A stretch of DNA of 7,911 bases from JALZDI01 sp035557095 (GTDB lineage Bacteria; Actinomycetota; Actinomycetes; Propionibacteriales; Nocardioidaceae), in the NCBI GenBank assembly GCA_035557095.1, contig DATMEB010000170.1:1-7911 (forward strand), written 5' to 3'. Below the pieces are notes generated by a model. It was not told the origin of the DNA, did no database searches, and saw only the letters and a program-made list of their open reading frames with translations. Numbering within the stretch: position 1 is the stretch's first letter; each line of letters opens with the position of its first letter. Positions 1 through 6,437 of this stretch are shown piece after piece. The position numbers and the translations under genes are program-made.

Positions 1-4
1 GAGT

Positions 5-34
5 TTGGTACCCGACGCAGCGAGTGGACACAAT
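5..34 (+). promoter_or_regulatory. Possible sigma70-like promoter of yajQ
   Basis: A TTGGTA box at 5-10 matches 4 of 6 bases of the -35 consensus. After an 18-bp spacer, CACAAT at 29-34 matches 4 of 6 bases of the -10 consensus. Transcription would start near 41, giving a leader of about 50 nt before the yajQ ATG. The boxes are only moderate matches and GC-rich actinobacterial promoters are hard to call by eye, so this is a candidate only. It sits close to the window edge, so a better upstream promoter could lie outside. Confidence 0.3.
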
Positions 35-93
35 AGCGCAGCACCCGGTGCCGGACGAAAGCGCACCGACCCGTACCCGCGAGGAGAGACAGC

Positions 94-588
94 ATGGCCG
101 GTGACTCGTCGTTCGACATCGTGAGCAAGATCGACCGCCAGGAGGTCGACAACGCGCTCAACCAGGCGGCGCGCGAGCTCTCCCAGCGGTTCGACTTCAA
201 GAACACCGGCGCCGAGGTCAAGTGGGCCGGCGAGAACGGTGTGGAGGTCAGCGCCAACGCCGAGGACCGGGCACTCGCTGCGCTCGAGGTCTTCAAGGAG
301 AAGCTGATCAAGCGCGGGGTCTCGCTCAAGGTGCTCGACAGCGGTGAGCCCCGGCAGTCGGGCAAGGAGGTCAAGATCTCGTCCGCCCTGCAGGAGGGCA
401 TCTCCCAGGAGCAGGCCAAGAAGGTCTCCAAGCTGATCCGCGACGAGGGGCCCAAGGGCGTCAAGGTGCAGGTCCAGGGTGACGAGCTGCGGGTGACCAG
501 CAAGAAACGCGACGACCTGCAGACGGTCATCTCGCTGGTCAAGGAGCAGGACCTCGACTTCGCGGTGCAGTTCGTCAACTACCGCTGA
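94..588 (+). CDS. yajQ: YajQ family (UPF0234) nucleotide-binding protein
   Basis: This encodes 164 residues, the usual family length (E. coli YajQ has 163). Hallmarks are SFDIVSKID at 6-14, RFDFK at 32-36, the central KEVKISSALQEGISQEQAKK stretch and the C-terminal FVNYR. Known structures of the family show two ferredoxin-like alpha/beta domains; members bind nucleotides or RNA, and the Xanthomonas homologue binds cyclic di-GMP. The role in actinobacteria is not settled, so the function here is inferred only from the family. The protein is soluble and charged, with no signal peptide or membrane segment. The ATG at 94 is chosen because GAGGAGA at 81-87 lies 6 nt upstream and the conserved N-terminus begins directly after it. 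The gene is transcribed alone, convergent with the nuo run. From memory, Streptomyces also has its yajQ gene a few genes from its second nuo cluster. Confidence 0.96.
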   Translation: MAGDSSFDIVSKIDRQEVDNALNQAARELSQRFDFKNTGAEVKWAGENGVEVSANAEDRALAALEVFKEKLIKRGVSLKVLDSGEPRQSGKEVKISSALQEGISQEQAKKVSKLIRDEGPKGVKVQVQGDELRVTSKKRDDLQTVISLVKEQDLDFAVQFVNYR

Positions 589-595
589 GCCGGCG

Positions 596-611
596 CGCCC
601 ATGCCCGGGCG
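596..611. terminator. Weak possible bidirectional terminator between yajQ and nuoN
   Basis: The 24-bp gap between the two convergent stop codons holds CGCCC at 596-600 pairing with GGGCG at 607-611 around a 6-nt loop. The stem is all G-C but only 5 bp long, and neither strand has a T-tract after it. It is the only structure I see that could separate the two converging transcripts. Actinobacterial terminators often lack a U-tract, but so short a stem also occurs by chance in DNA this GC-rich. Confidence 0.22.
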
Positions 612-612
612 G

Positions 613-2076
613 TCAGCTGAGGATCTGCAGGACCGCGCCGGGCGCGATCGACAGCGCGACGGCCGCGGCGACGGTGGCTCCGATCGCCGCCCCCACCGCG
701 GGGGGTACCTCGGGCCGGGTGGCATCCTCGCCGACCACGCCGAGCACCACCACGATCCAGCGCAGGTAGTACGCCAGCCCGATCGCCACGTTGACCGCCA
801 TCACCACGGCCAGCCAGCCGACCCCGGCCTCGACCACCACGCCGAACACCACGACCTTGGCGAACAGGCCGACCACGCCGGGCGGCAGCCCCGCCAGGCA
901 CAGCAGCGCGAACGCCAGCCCGACCCCGGCCCAGGGCTCCCGCCGCACCAAGCCGGTGTAGTCGGCGATCCGTCCGGCAGGGCGGTGCCGGTTCATCACC
1001 GCGACCACGGCGAACGCGCCCATGTTCACCACCGAGTAGATGACCAGGTAGGTCATCGAGGCACGCACCGCGTCCTCGCCGACGTCGGCGAGTACTGCCA
1101 GCGGCGCGAGCATGAAGCCGGCCTGCCCGACCGACGACCACGCGAGCAGCCGTACGGCGTGCTGCTGGCGCAGGGCGAGGACGTTGCCGACGGTCATCGT
1201 GAGCGCGGCCAGCACCGCCAGCACCGGCTGCCACATCTCCGCGTAGGCGCCGAAGGCGAGGCCGAGCACGAGCAGCAGACCGACCAGCCCGGCGGCCTTG
1301 GAGACCACGGAGAGGTACGCCGCGACCGGGACCGGCGAGCCCACGTAGACATCCGGCACCCACGCGTGGAAGGGCACCGCGGCGACCTTGAACGCGAGCC
1401 CGACCAGCGTCAGCACCACTCCGGCCACCGCGACCGGGGCCGCCGGGACTCCCTCGGTCAGCGCCGCGTCGATGCGGTTCAGGTGAACCGCGCCGGTGGC
1501 GCCGTACACGAACGAGATGCCGAGCAACGTGAACGCCGTGCACACCACCGAGACCAGGAAGAACTTCAGCGCGGCCTCGGCCGAGCGCCGGTCGCCGCGC
1601 TTGAGACCGGCCATCGCGAACGCGGGCAGCGACACGACCTCGAGCGCGATCAGCAGCGTGACGAGGTCGCGCGACGCGACCAGCGTCATCGCGCCCGCCG
1701 CCGACGACAGCAGCAGGAAGTGGAACTCAGCCGAGGGGATCCGCGGGTCCAGGATCGCCCGGGCTGACAGCAGCACGACCACGGTCGAGCCGACGAGCAC
1801 CACCAGCCAGCCGGCCACGGTGAGGCTGTCCACGACGTACGAGCACGCCCGGGGCACCCCCGGCTGCGCGGGCAGGCAGAACACCGCGCGCACCCCGGTC
1901 GCCTGCACCGCCGCCGTCACCGCCGCGACGGCCAGCCCCGCAAGGGACAGCACGCTCACCACCGGGAACCGGACCCGCGTGACGAACGCGTCCACGACCA
2001 GGACGGCGATCGCGGTCAGGGCCAGCGCCAGCGGCGGCGCGATCGCCAGCCAGTCGACGGACTGCACGCCGTTCAT
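613..2076 (-). CDS. nuoN: NADH-quinone oxidoreductase subunit N, antiporter-like proton pump
   Basis: This encodes 487 residues, close to the E. coli length of 485, with hydrophobic segments almost throughout and about 14 expected membrane helices. It is an antiporter-like (Proton_antipo_M) subunit of the membrane arm of complex I. Key buried residues are visible: Glu146 in LIALEVVSLP, Lys171 in AALKFFL, Lys230 and His237 in FKVAAVPFHAW, Lys260 in SVVSK, and Lys407 in LFAKVVVF. These correspond to the coupling residues E133, K158, K217, H224, K247 and K395 of E. coli NuoN, so pumping is probably intact. Lys407 on helix 12, where NuoM has Glu, and the position last in the run identify it as NuoN. 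The ATG overlaps the nuoM stop as ATGA, with GGGCGGTGG upstream as a weak ribosome site. The open frame extends further upstream inside nuoM, but the start at 2076 gives the correct family N-terminus. Cys67 and Cys78 lie in the loop before the third hydrophobic segment. Confidence 0.96.
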   Translation of the reverse strand: MNGVQSVDWLAIAPPLALALTAIAVLVVDAFVTRVRFPVVSVLSLAGLAVAAVTAAVQATGVRAVFCLPAQPGVPRACSYVVDSLTVAGWLVVLVGSTVVVLLSARAILDPRIPSAEFHFLLLSSAAGAMTLVASRDLVTLLIALEVVSLPAFAMAGLKRGDRRSAEAALKFFLVSVVCTAFTLLGISFVYGATGAVHLNRIDAALTEGVPAAPVAVAGVVLTLVGLAFKVAAVPFHAWVPDVYVGSPVPVAAYLSVVSKAAGLVGLLLVLGLAFGAYAEMWQPVLAVLAALTMTVGNVLALRQQHAVRLLAWSSVGQAGFMLAPLAVLADVGEDAVRASMTYLVIYSVVNMGAFAVVAVMNRHRPAGRIADYTGLVRREPWAGVGLAFALLCLAGLPPGVVGLFAKVVVFGVVVEAGVGWLAVVMAVNVAIGLAYYLRWIVVVLGVVGEDATRPEVPPAVGAAIGATVAAAVALSIAPGAVLQILS

Positions 2077-3641
2077 GCGCCACCGCCCAGCAACGCACGC
2101 ACCGCCGGGTCGACGACGTCGAGCACCAGGCCGGGCACCACACCGACCAGCACCGTCAGCACGACCAGGGGGGCCCACACGCCCAGCTCCAGCGACGTGG
2201 CCTCCTCGGTGCGCACCGCCGTGAGCTGGCCCGTGACCGCACCCGGCGTCGCCTCCGCGGGCCCGGTCGGCGGCACGGCCTGCGAGGGCTCCCCCTGGCA
2301 CACCAGCCGCAGCACCTTGACGAAGTAGACCGCGGTGATCACCGCGCCCACGCCGCCGAGCACCATGCACACCAGGTACGTCGTCCTAGGCAGGCCGGCC
2401 GCGGGGTCGAACGCCGCGAGCAGCGTCAGCATCTCGCCCCAGAACCCGGCGAGTCCCGGCAGCCCGAGGCTGGCCATCGCGGCCAGTGCCAGCACCGCGG
2501 CCATCCGCGGCGACCTGGCGTACAGCCCGCGCCCGAGCCCCACCAGGTCCGAGGTGTCGCGCCGGTCCTTGAGCGCACCGACGAGGAAGAACAGCAGGCC
2601 GGTGATCAGCCCGTGGGCGATGTTCGCGACCAGCGCACCGTTGACCCCGACCGGGGTGAGCGTCGCGATGCCGAGCAGCACGAAGCCCATGTGACCGACG
2701 CTGGAGTACGCCACCAGGCGCTTCAGGTCGGTCTGCGCCAGGCAGGCCAGGGAGCCGTAGACGATGCCGACCGCGCCCAGCACCGCGAGGAACGGCGCGA
2801 CCGCGTGAGCCCCCTCGGGGACGACCGGAAGCCAGATCCGTACGAAGCCGTAGGTGCCCATCTTCAGCAGCACGCCGGCGAGCAGCACCGAGCCGATCGT
2901 GGGTGCCTTGGCGTGCGCGTCCGGCAGCCAGATGTGCAACGGCCACATCGGGGACTTCACCGCGAAACCGAGCCCGATCGCCAGTGCTGCGACCAGCTGG
3001 GTCGCGGCCGGGAGGTCGGTGCCGCCGGCCGCGGCCAGCGTGACGACGTCGAACGTGCCGGCGTACGCGTAGACGAGCAGGAACCCGGCGAGCATCACCG
3101 CCGAGCCGACGACCGTCAGCAGCAGGAACGTCGTGGCGGCACGACGCCGTCCGGCCGGGTCGTGCTGGTCGCCCCAGCCGGCGATCACGAACCACATCGG
3201 CACCAGTACGAGCTCGAAGAAGACGAAGAACAGGATGAGGTCGAGTGCGAGGAACGTGCCGAGCACGCCGGTCTCCATCAGCAGCACCACGGCCACCAGG
3301 GCGCGCTCGCCACCGCACTGCGGTCCACCACCGCGCAGCAGCGAGACCATGCACAACAGCGTGAGCAGGGTGGTCAGCACGACCAGCGGCAGTGAGATCC
3401 CGTCGACGCCGAGATGCCAGCGGACGTCGAGCGGGGCGATCCAGGCGACGTCGACCTCGAGCTGCATGGCCGAGGTGCCGACGACCGCCGGGGCCGCGGC
3501 CAGCGACAGCACCAACGCGACGGCGGTTACCACCACACCGATGACCGGGGCCTTCTCGTCGGCCTGACGCGCAGGCCAGGCCGCGAGCACCAGCGCACCC
3601 AGGGCGGGTACGGCGACCAGAAGGCTCAGCAGCCCGTTCAC
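2073..3641 (-). CDS. nuoM: NADH-quinone oxidoreductase subunit M, antiporter-like proton pump
   Basis: This encodes 522 residues (E. coli 509), an integral membrane proton pump in the distal half of the complex I arm. Identifying residues are Glu143 in FFELVLVPMW, Lys229 and His236 in FAVKSPMWPLHIWLPDAH, Lys260 in LLKMGTYGF, His317 in SSVGHMGF, His343 in IAHGL, and Glu403 in GFWGEM. Glu instead of Lys at that last helix-12 position is the NuoM signature and separates it from NuoL and NuoN. The start is GTG at 3641, overlapping the nuoL stop as GTGA, with a purine-rich GGGGGTGGTGGG just upstream; this gives the family N-terminus (NGLLSLLVAVPALGA). The frame runs open far upstream into nuoL, but that part is arginine-rich shadow sequence. 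A hydrophilic loop at residues 449-487, between the last two membrane segments, looks longer than usual and is rich in Pro, Thr, Ala and Glu. Confidence 0.97.
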   Translation of the reverse strand: MNGLLSLLVAVPALGALVLAAWPARQADEKAPVIGVVVTAVALVLSLAAAPAVVGTSAMQLEVDVAWIAPLDVRWHLGVDGISLPLVVLTTLLTLLCMVSLLRGGGPQCGGERALVAVVLLMETGVLGTFLALDLILFFVFFELVLVPMWFVIAGWGDQHDPAGRRRAATTFLLLTVVGSAVMLAGFLLVYAYAGTFDVVTLAAAGGTDLPAATQLVAALAIGLGFAVKSPMWPLHIWLPDAHAKAPTIGSVLLAGVLLKMGTYGFVRIWLPVVPEGAHAVAPFLAVLGAVGIVYGSLACLAQTDLKRLVAYSSVGHMGFVLLGIATLTPVGVNGALVANIAHGLITGLLFFLVGALKDRRDTSDLVGLGRGLYARSPRMAAVLALAAMASLGLPGLAGFWGEMLTLLAAFDPAAGLPRTTYLVCMVLGGVGAVITAVYFVKVLRLVCQGEPSQAVPPTGPAEATPGAVTGQLTAVRTEEATSLELGVWAPLVVLTVLVGVVPGLVLDVVDPAVRALLGGGA

Positions 3642-5500
3642 GCGCCCACCACCCCCGCGACCGCTGCCACCGCGACGACGACCAGCACCGCGCCGACCAC
3701 GGCCGCGCTGAGGTAGACCTGCACGTTGCCGTTCTGTGCCAGCCGGAGCACGGCTCCCATGCCGCGGGCGGCGAACGCGCTGCCGCGAACGTAGGGCTCC
3801 ACGACGTCGCGGTCGTTGGCGACGACTCCGTCGGCCAACCGGCTCGTGGGCCGGGCGAACGCGCTGTCGTAGGCCTCGTCGAACCTGGCCTCGCGTGCAC
3901 AGAACTCCCGCACGCGTGCGGGCATCAGCCCGGCCGGGTCGCGGCGCCCCGACCGGCGCCAGCCGGCGTAGACCAGCCCGATGACCACCAGCACGGCCAG
4001 CGTGGCGGTGACGGCGATCTCGGGGTGGAGGAACTCGGTGTCGGGGTCGGACGGATCCACGAGCACCTGCGGGCTCAGCAGTACGAGTCCTCCGAACAGG
4101 GTCACGGCAGCGAGCACGACCAGCGGCCCACGCATCAGCCAGGGCGGTTCGTGCGCGGCGGCCTCGACGTCGGCGACGGCGGCCGACGGGGTGCCGAAGC
4201 AGACCATCAGCCAGGCGCGCAACGCGTACGCCGCTGTGACCAGAACGGTGCCCGCGGAGCTGACCAGCAGCAGCCAGTCGGTCACCGAGCCCCCGTGCAA
4301 CGCGGCGTCGACCACCACGCCGAGCACCGCGTCCTTGGAGAAGAACCCGACGACCGGCGGCAGTCCCACCAGGGCCAGCAGGCCGATTCCCATCGTCGCA
4401 GCGGTGACCGGGAGCCGCGACCACAGCCCGCCCATCGCCGACATCGACGTGCTGCCGACCGCGTGCGCGACCGCGCCCGCGCACAGGAACAGCAGCGCCT
4501 TGAACGCGCCGTGCGACATCAGATGGAAGATGCCGGCGGCGTAGCCACCGACCGCGAGCGCGCCGAACATGTACGCCAGCTGACTGACGGTCGACCACGC
4601 GAACACCCGCTTGAGGTCGTCCTGGGCCAGCGCGAACAACGCGGCGAGCAGCATCGAGATGGCAGCCACGACCGCCAGCACGCTGCTCGCGACCGAAGAG
4701 AGGTCCAGCACGGGCAGCAGCCGCGCGACGAGGTAGACACCGGCGGCCACCATCGTGGCGGCGTGGATCAGCGCGCTGATCGGCGTCGGGCCCGGCATCG
4801 CGTCGGGGAGCCAGGTGTGCAGCGGGAACTGCGCCGACTTGCCCACGACGCCGCAGAGGACCAGCAGCATGGCCACCGTGGCCGTGGTGGTGCTGAGGTC
4901 ACCGGCGTCGGCGGCGTCGTTGGCTGCCGAGATGCGGAACGAGCCGACCGCCACCCCGAACACGAAGATCCCGAACAGCAGCCCGATGTCGCCCAGCCGC
5001 GTCATCACGAACGCCTTGACCGCGCCGGCCCGCGCATCGCTGCGCTCCCAGAAGTGCCCGATCAGGAAGTACGAGCACGCGCCCATCACCTCCCAGCCGA
5101 CCAGCAGCACGAAGAAGTCGTCGGCGAGCACGACCGTGGTCATCGCGGCGGTGAAGACGAGCACGAGGAAGGCGTACGTCGGGTAGCGCGGGTCGTCGCG
5201 CAGGTAGGCGACGGAGTAGACCAGCACCGCCAGCGCGACCGACGTGGCCAGCAGCACCATCAGCGCCGCCAGGCCGTCGACCGAGAGCGTCAGCGTGATC
5301 GGCACCGCGCCGGTGGCCAGGGTTGCGTACGTCACCGCCTCGCCCTGTGCCGCCCCCAGCTGGGGAACGGCGACGACGAGCCCGGCCAGCCAGGTGACGA
5401 CACCCGCTGCGGCGGAGAGCTCTCGAGCCCACCGCCGGGGCACGAGCAGCACGCCGCAGGCGCCGAGCAGCGGCAGCGTCACCGCCCAGAGCGGGCTCAC
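3638..5500 (-). CDS. nuoL: NADH-quinone oxidoreductase subunit L, distal antiporter-like proton pump
   Basis: This encodes 620 residues (E. coli 613), the terminal pump of the complex I membrane arm. The core shows Glu137 in LVGWEVMGACSY, Asp171 in GDIGLLFG, Lys221 and His228 in GKSAQFPLHTWLPDAMPGP, His246 in SALIHAATM, His326, His330 and Lys334 in FHLMSHGAFKALLF, and Lys389-Asp390 in FFSKD. These match the essential residues of E. coli NuoL, including E144, D178, K229, K342 and K399. After the antiporter core come helix 15 (about 495-513), a charged stretch (about 520-585) expected to form the long lateral helix along the arm, and a final hydrophobic helix at 594-619. That layout is specific to NuoL. 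The GTG start at 5500 overlaps the nuoK stop as GTGA; the next in-frame Met is residue 81, within the second or third membrane helix, so GTG is the only sensible start. The segment DRDVVEPYVRGSA near the C-terminus resembles, from memory, the NuoL of the second Streptomyces nuo cluster. Confidence 0.97.
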   Translation of the reverse strand: MSPLWAVTLPLLGACGVLLVPRRWARELSAAAGVVTWLAGLVVAVPQLGAAQGEAVTYATLATGAVPITLTLSVDGLAALMVLLATSVALAVLVYSVAYLRDDPRYPTYAFLVLVFTAAMTTVVLADDFFVLLVGWEVMGACSYFLIGHFWERSDARAGAVKAFVMTRLGDIGLLFGIFVFGVAVGSFRISAANDAADAGDLSTTTATVAMLLVLCGVVGKSAQFPLHTWLPDAMPGPTPISALIHAATMVAAGVYLVARLLPVLDLSSVASSVLAVVAAISMLLAALFALAQDDLKRVFAWSTVSQLAYMFGALAVGGYAAGIFHLMSHGAFKALLFLCAGAVAHAVGSTSMSAMGGLWSRLPVTAATMGIGLLALVGLPPVVGFFSKDAVLGVVVDAALHGGSVTDWLLLVSSAGTVLVTAAYALRAWLMVCFGTPSAAVADVEAAAHEPPWLMRGPLVVLAAVTLFGGLVLLSPQVLVDPSDPDTEFLHPEIAVTATLAVLVVIGLVYAGWRRSGRRDPAGLMPARVREFCAREARFDEAYDSAFARPTSRLADGVVANDRDVVEPYVRGSAFAARGMGAVLRLAQNGNVQVYLSAAVVGAVLVVVAVAAVAGVVGA

Positions 5501-5913
5501 CGGCCACCCGCCGCGTCGGCGGGCACCGGCCCGCCGGCGGCCTCCTCGGTACCGACCGTCTGCTCGGCGGGGATCTGCTCGTCGGCGATCTGCTCGTCCA
5601 CGGCGTCGCTGTCGGCCAGGGCGCGCAGGCGGTCGGCATCGATGTGGCCGTAGGAGCGGAACACCGCCAGCACGATCGCCAGCCCCAGCCCGATCTCGGC
5701 CGCGGCGACCGCGATCACGAACAGCGTGAGCACCTGTCCGCTGTGCACCACGTCGCGCAGGTACGCGTCGAACGCCACCAAGTTGAGGTTGACCGCGTTG
5801 AGCATCAGCTCGACGCCCATCAGCACCAGCACGGCGTTGCGCCGCGCGAGAACGGCGTACGTGCCGATGGCGAACAGCAGCGCCGAGAGCACCAGCGGGA
5901 ACAGCAGCGGCAT
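5497..5913 (-). CDS. nuoK: NADH-quinone oxidoreductase subunit K with extended acidic tail
   Basis: NuoK is a small three-helix MrpC-like subunit between NuoJ and the antiporter-like pumps. Residues 1-100 are canonical, with Glu35 in MGVELMLNAVNLN and Glu73 in AAEIGLGLAI. These match E36 and E72 of E. coli NuoK, both buried and needed for coupling. The protein has 138 residues against about 100 in most NuoK. The extra 36 or so are acidic and end in an Ala/Gly/Pro-rich segment, with a pentapeptide repeat (DEQIA, DEQIP, AEQTV) at 106-120. By the known NuoK topology this tail would face the cytoplasm. The ATG at 5913 shares one base with the nuoJ stop (TGATG), and GGGGGAGAGG lies 7 nt upstream, the strongest ribosome site in the nuo run. 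The tail is in frame and ends at the GTGA overlap with nuoL, so it is not a frameshift artefact. Confidence 0.96.
   Translation of the reverse strand: MPLLFPLVLSALLFAIGTYAVLARRNAVLVLMGVELMLNAVNLNLVAFDAYLRDVVHSGQVLTLFVIAVAAAEIGLGLAIVLAVFRSYGHIDADRLRALADSDAVDEQIADEQIPAEQTVGTEEAAGGPVPADAAGGR
5554..5598 (-). repeat. Three 15-bp tandem repeats in the nuoK tail
   Basis: In the nuoK frame three consecutive 15-bp units encode DEQIA (5584-5598), DEQIP (5569-5583) and AEQTV (5554-5568). On the plus strand, GATCTGCTCGTC occurs exactly at 5572-5583 and again at 5587-5598, and a degenerate copy is found one period earlier. The repeat keeps the reading frame, so copy-number changes would lengthen or shorten the tail by five residues without breaking the protein. 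Confidence 0.85.
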
Positions 5914-6437
5914 CAGTCGCCCTCTCCCCCGGACCGGTGGCGTACGGGCCGGGACAGCGCGATCGCACCGACGAGCGCGGCCAGCAGCAGCACGCTGAGC
6001 ACCTCGAACGGCAGCACCCAGAAGCGGAAGATCGCCTCACCGGTGCTGCCGGCCGAGCCCAGCAGGGCGTCGTCGAGCGAGATGCGGACGTCGCCGAAGC
6101 CGGCCACGACCGTGGTCACGAGCACCACCGCGACCGCGGCCGCGACTCCCGCGGCCAGCGCCCGGTTGCCCGTGGTCTCGCCGAGCTGCGGGCCGGTCGG
6201 TGCGCGGGTCAGCATCAGCGCGAACAGCAGCAGCACCACGACCGCACCGACGTAGATCAGCACCTGCACCCAGGCGACGAACTCAGCGGCCAGCAACAGG
6301 TAGCAGCCGGCGAGCGCGCCCAGGGTGACGACCAGCCACAACGCCGAGTGCACGAGCCGCCCGGTGGTCACGACCAGCAGCGCGGATCCGACCGCGACCA
6401 CGCCGAGCAGCACGAACAGCACCTCGACTGCGCTCAC
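5913..6437 (-). CDS. nuoJ: NADH-quinone oxidoreductase subunit J
   Basis: This encodes 174 residues (E. coli 184) with five predicted membrane helices at about 5-23, 30-50, 55-76, 93-113 and 143-162. NuoJ lies between NuoH and NuoK and takes part in coupling quinone reduction to proton pumping. The family hallmark is the helix-3 segment VQVLIYVGAVVVLLLFALML, holding Tyr62 and Gly64; in known structures this helix switches between alpha and pi-bulge forms. Glu52 before it and the PFEVLSVLLLAALVGAIAL helix near the C-terminus are also typical. The GTG start at 6437 overlaps the nuoI stop as GTGA. GAGGGA at 6446-6451 lies 8 nt upstream, but within an inverted repeat (6443-6467) that could hide it until ribosomes translating nuoI arrive. 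The C-terminus is short and hydrophilic. Confidence 0.95.
   Translation of the reverse strand: MSAVEVLFVLLGVVAVGSALLVVTTGRLVHSALWLVVTLGALAGCYLLLAAEFVAWVQVLIYVGAVVVLLLFALMLTRAPTGPQLGETTGNRALAAGVAAAVAVVLVTTVVAGFGDVRISLDDALLGSAGSTGEAIFRFWVLPFEVLSVLLLAALVGAIALSRPVRHRSGGEGD

Noticed and set aside
41..51. Small dyad GCACC-C-GGTGC just after the possible yajQ -10 box, as an operator
   Set aside because: It has only 5-bp arms and a one-base centre in GC-rich DNA, with no second copy. Chance is a sufficient explanation.
1..93. Search for a tRNA, small RNA or riboswitch ahead of yajQ
   Set aside because: I see no cloverleaf, no known aptamer motif and no strong stem, only a possible promoter and a Shine-Dalgarno.
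601..1767. Plus-strand open frame (388 codons) antisense to nuoN, starting right after yajQ
   Set aside because: It has the same Arg/His/Gln/Asp-rich shadow composition, no plausible ribosome site, and it covers the conserved nuoN coding sequence.
3642..4598. Long upstream extension of the nuoM frame that might suggest a fusion protein
   Set aside because: The extension is arginine-rich shadow sequence inside nuoL; the GTG at 3641 with GTGA overlap gives the correct NuoM N-terminus. Similar extensions upstream of nuoN (2077-2370) and nuoL (5501-6040) were rejected for the same reason.
4025..5653. Long open frame (542 codons) on the plus strand, antisense to nuoL
   Set aside because: It is rich in Arg, His, Gln, Asp and Gly with no hydrophobic core or recognisable domain, and it lies opposite a fully conserved nuoL. 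This is the usual shadow of a GC-rich coding strand.
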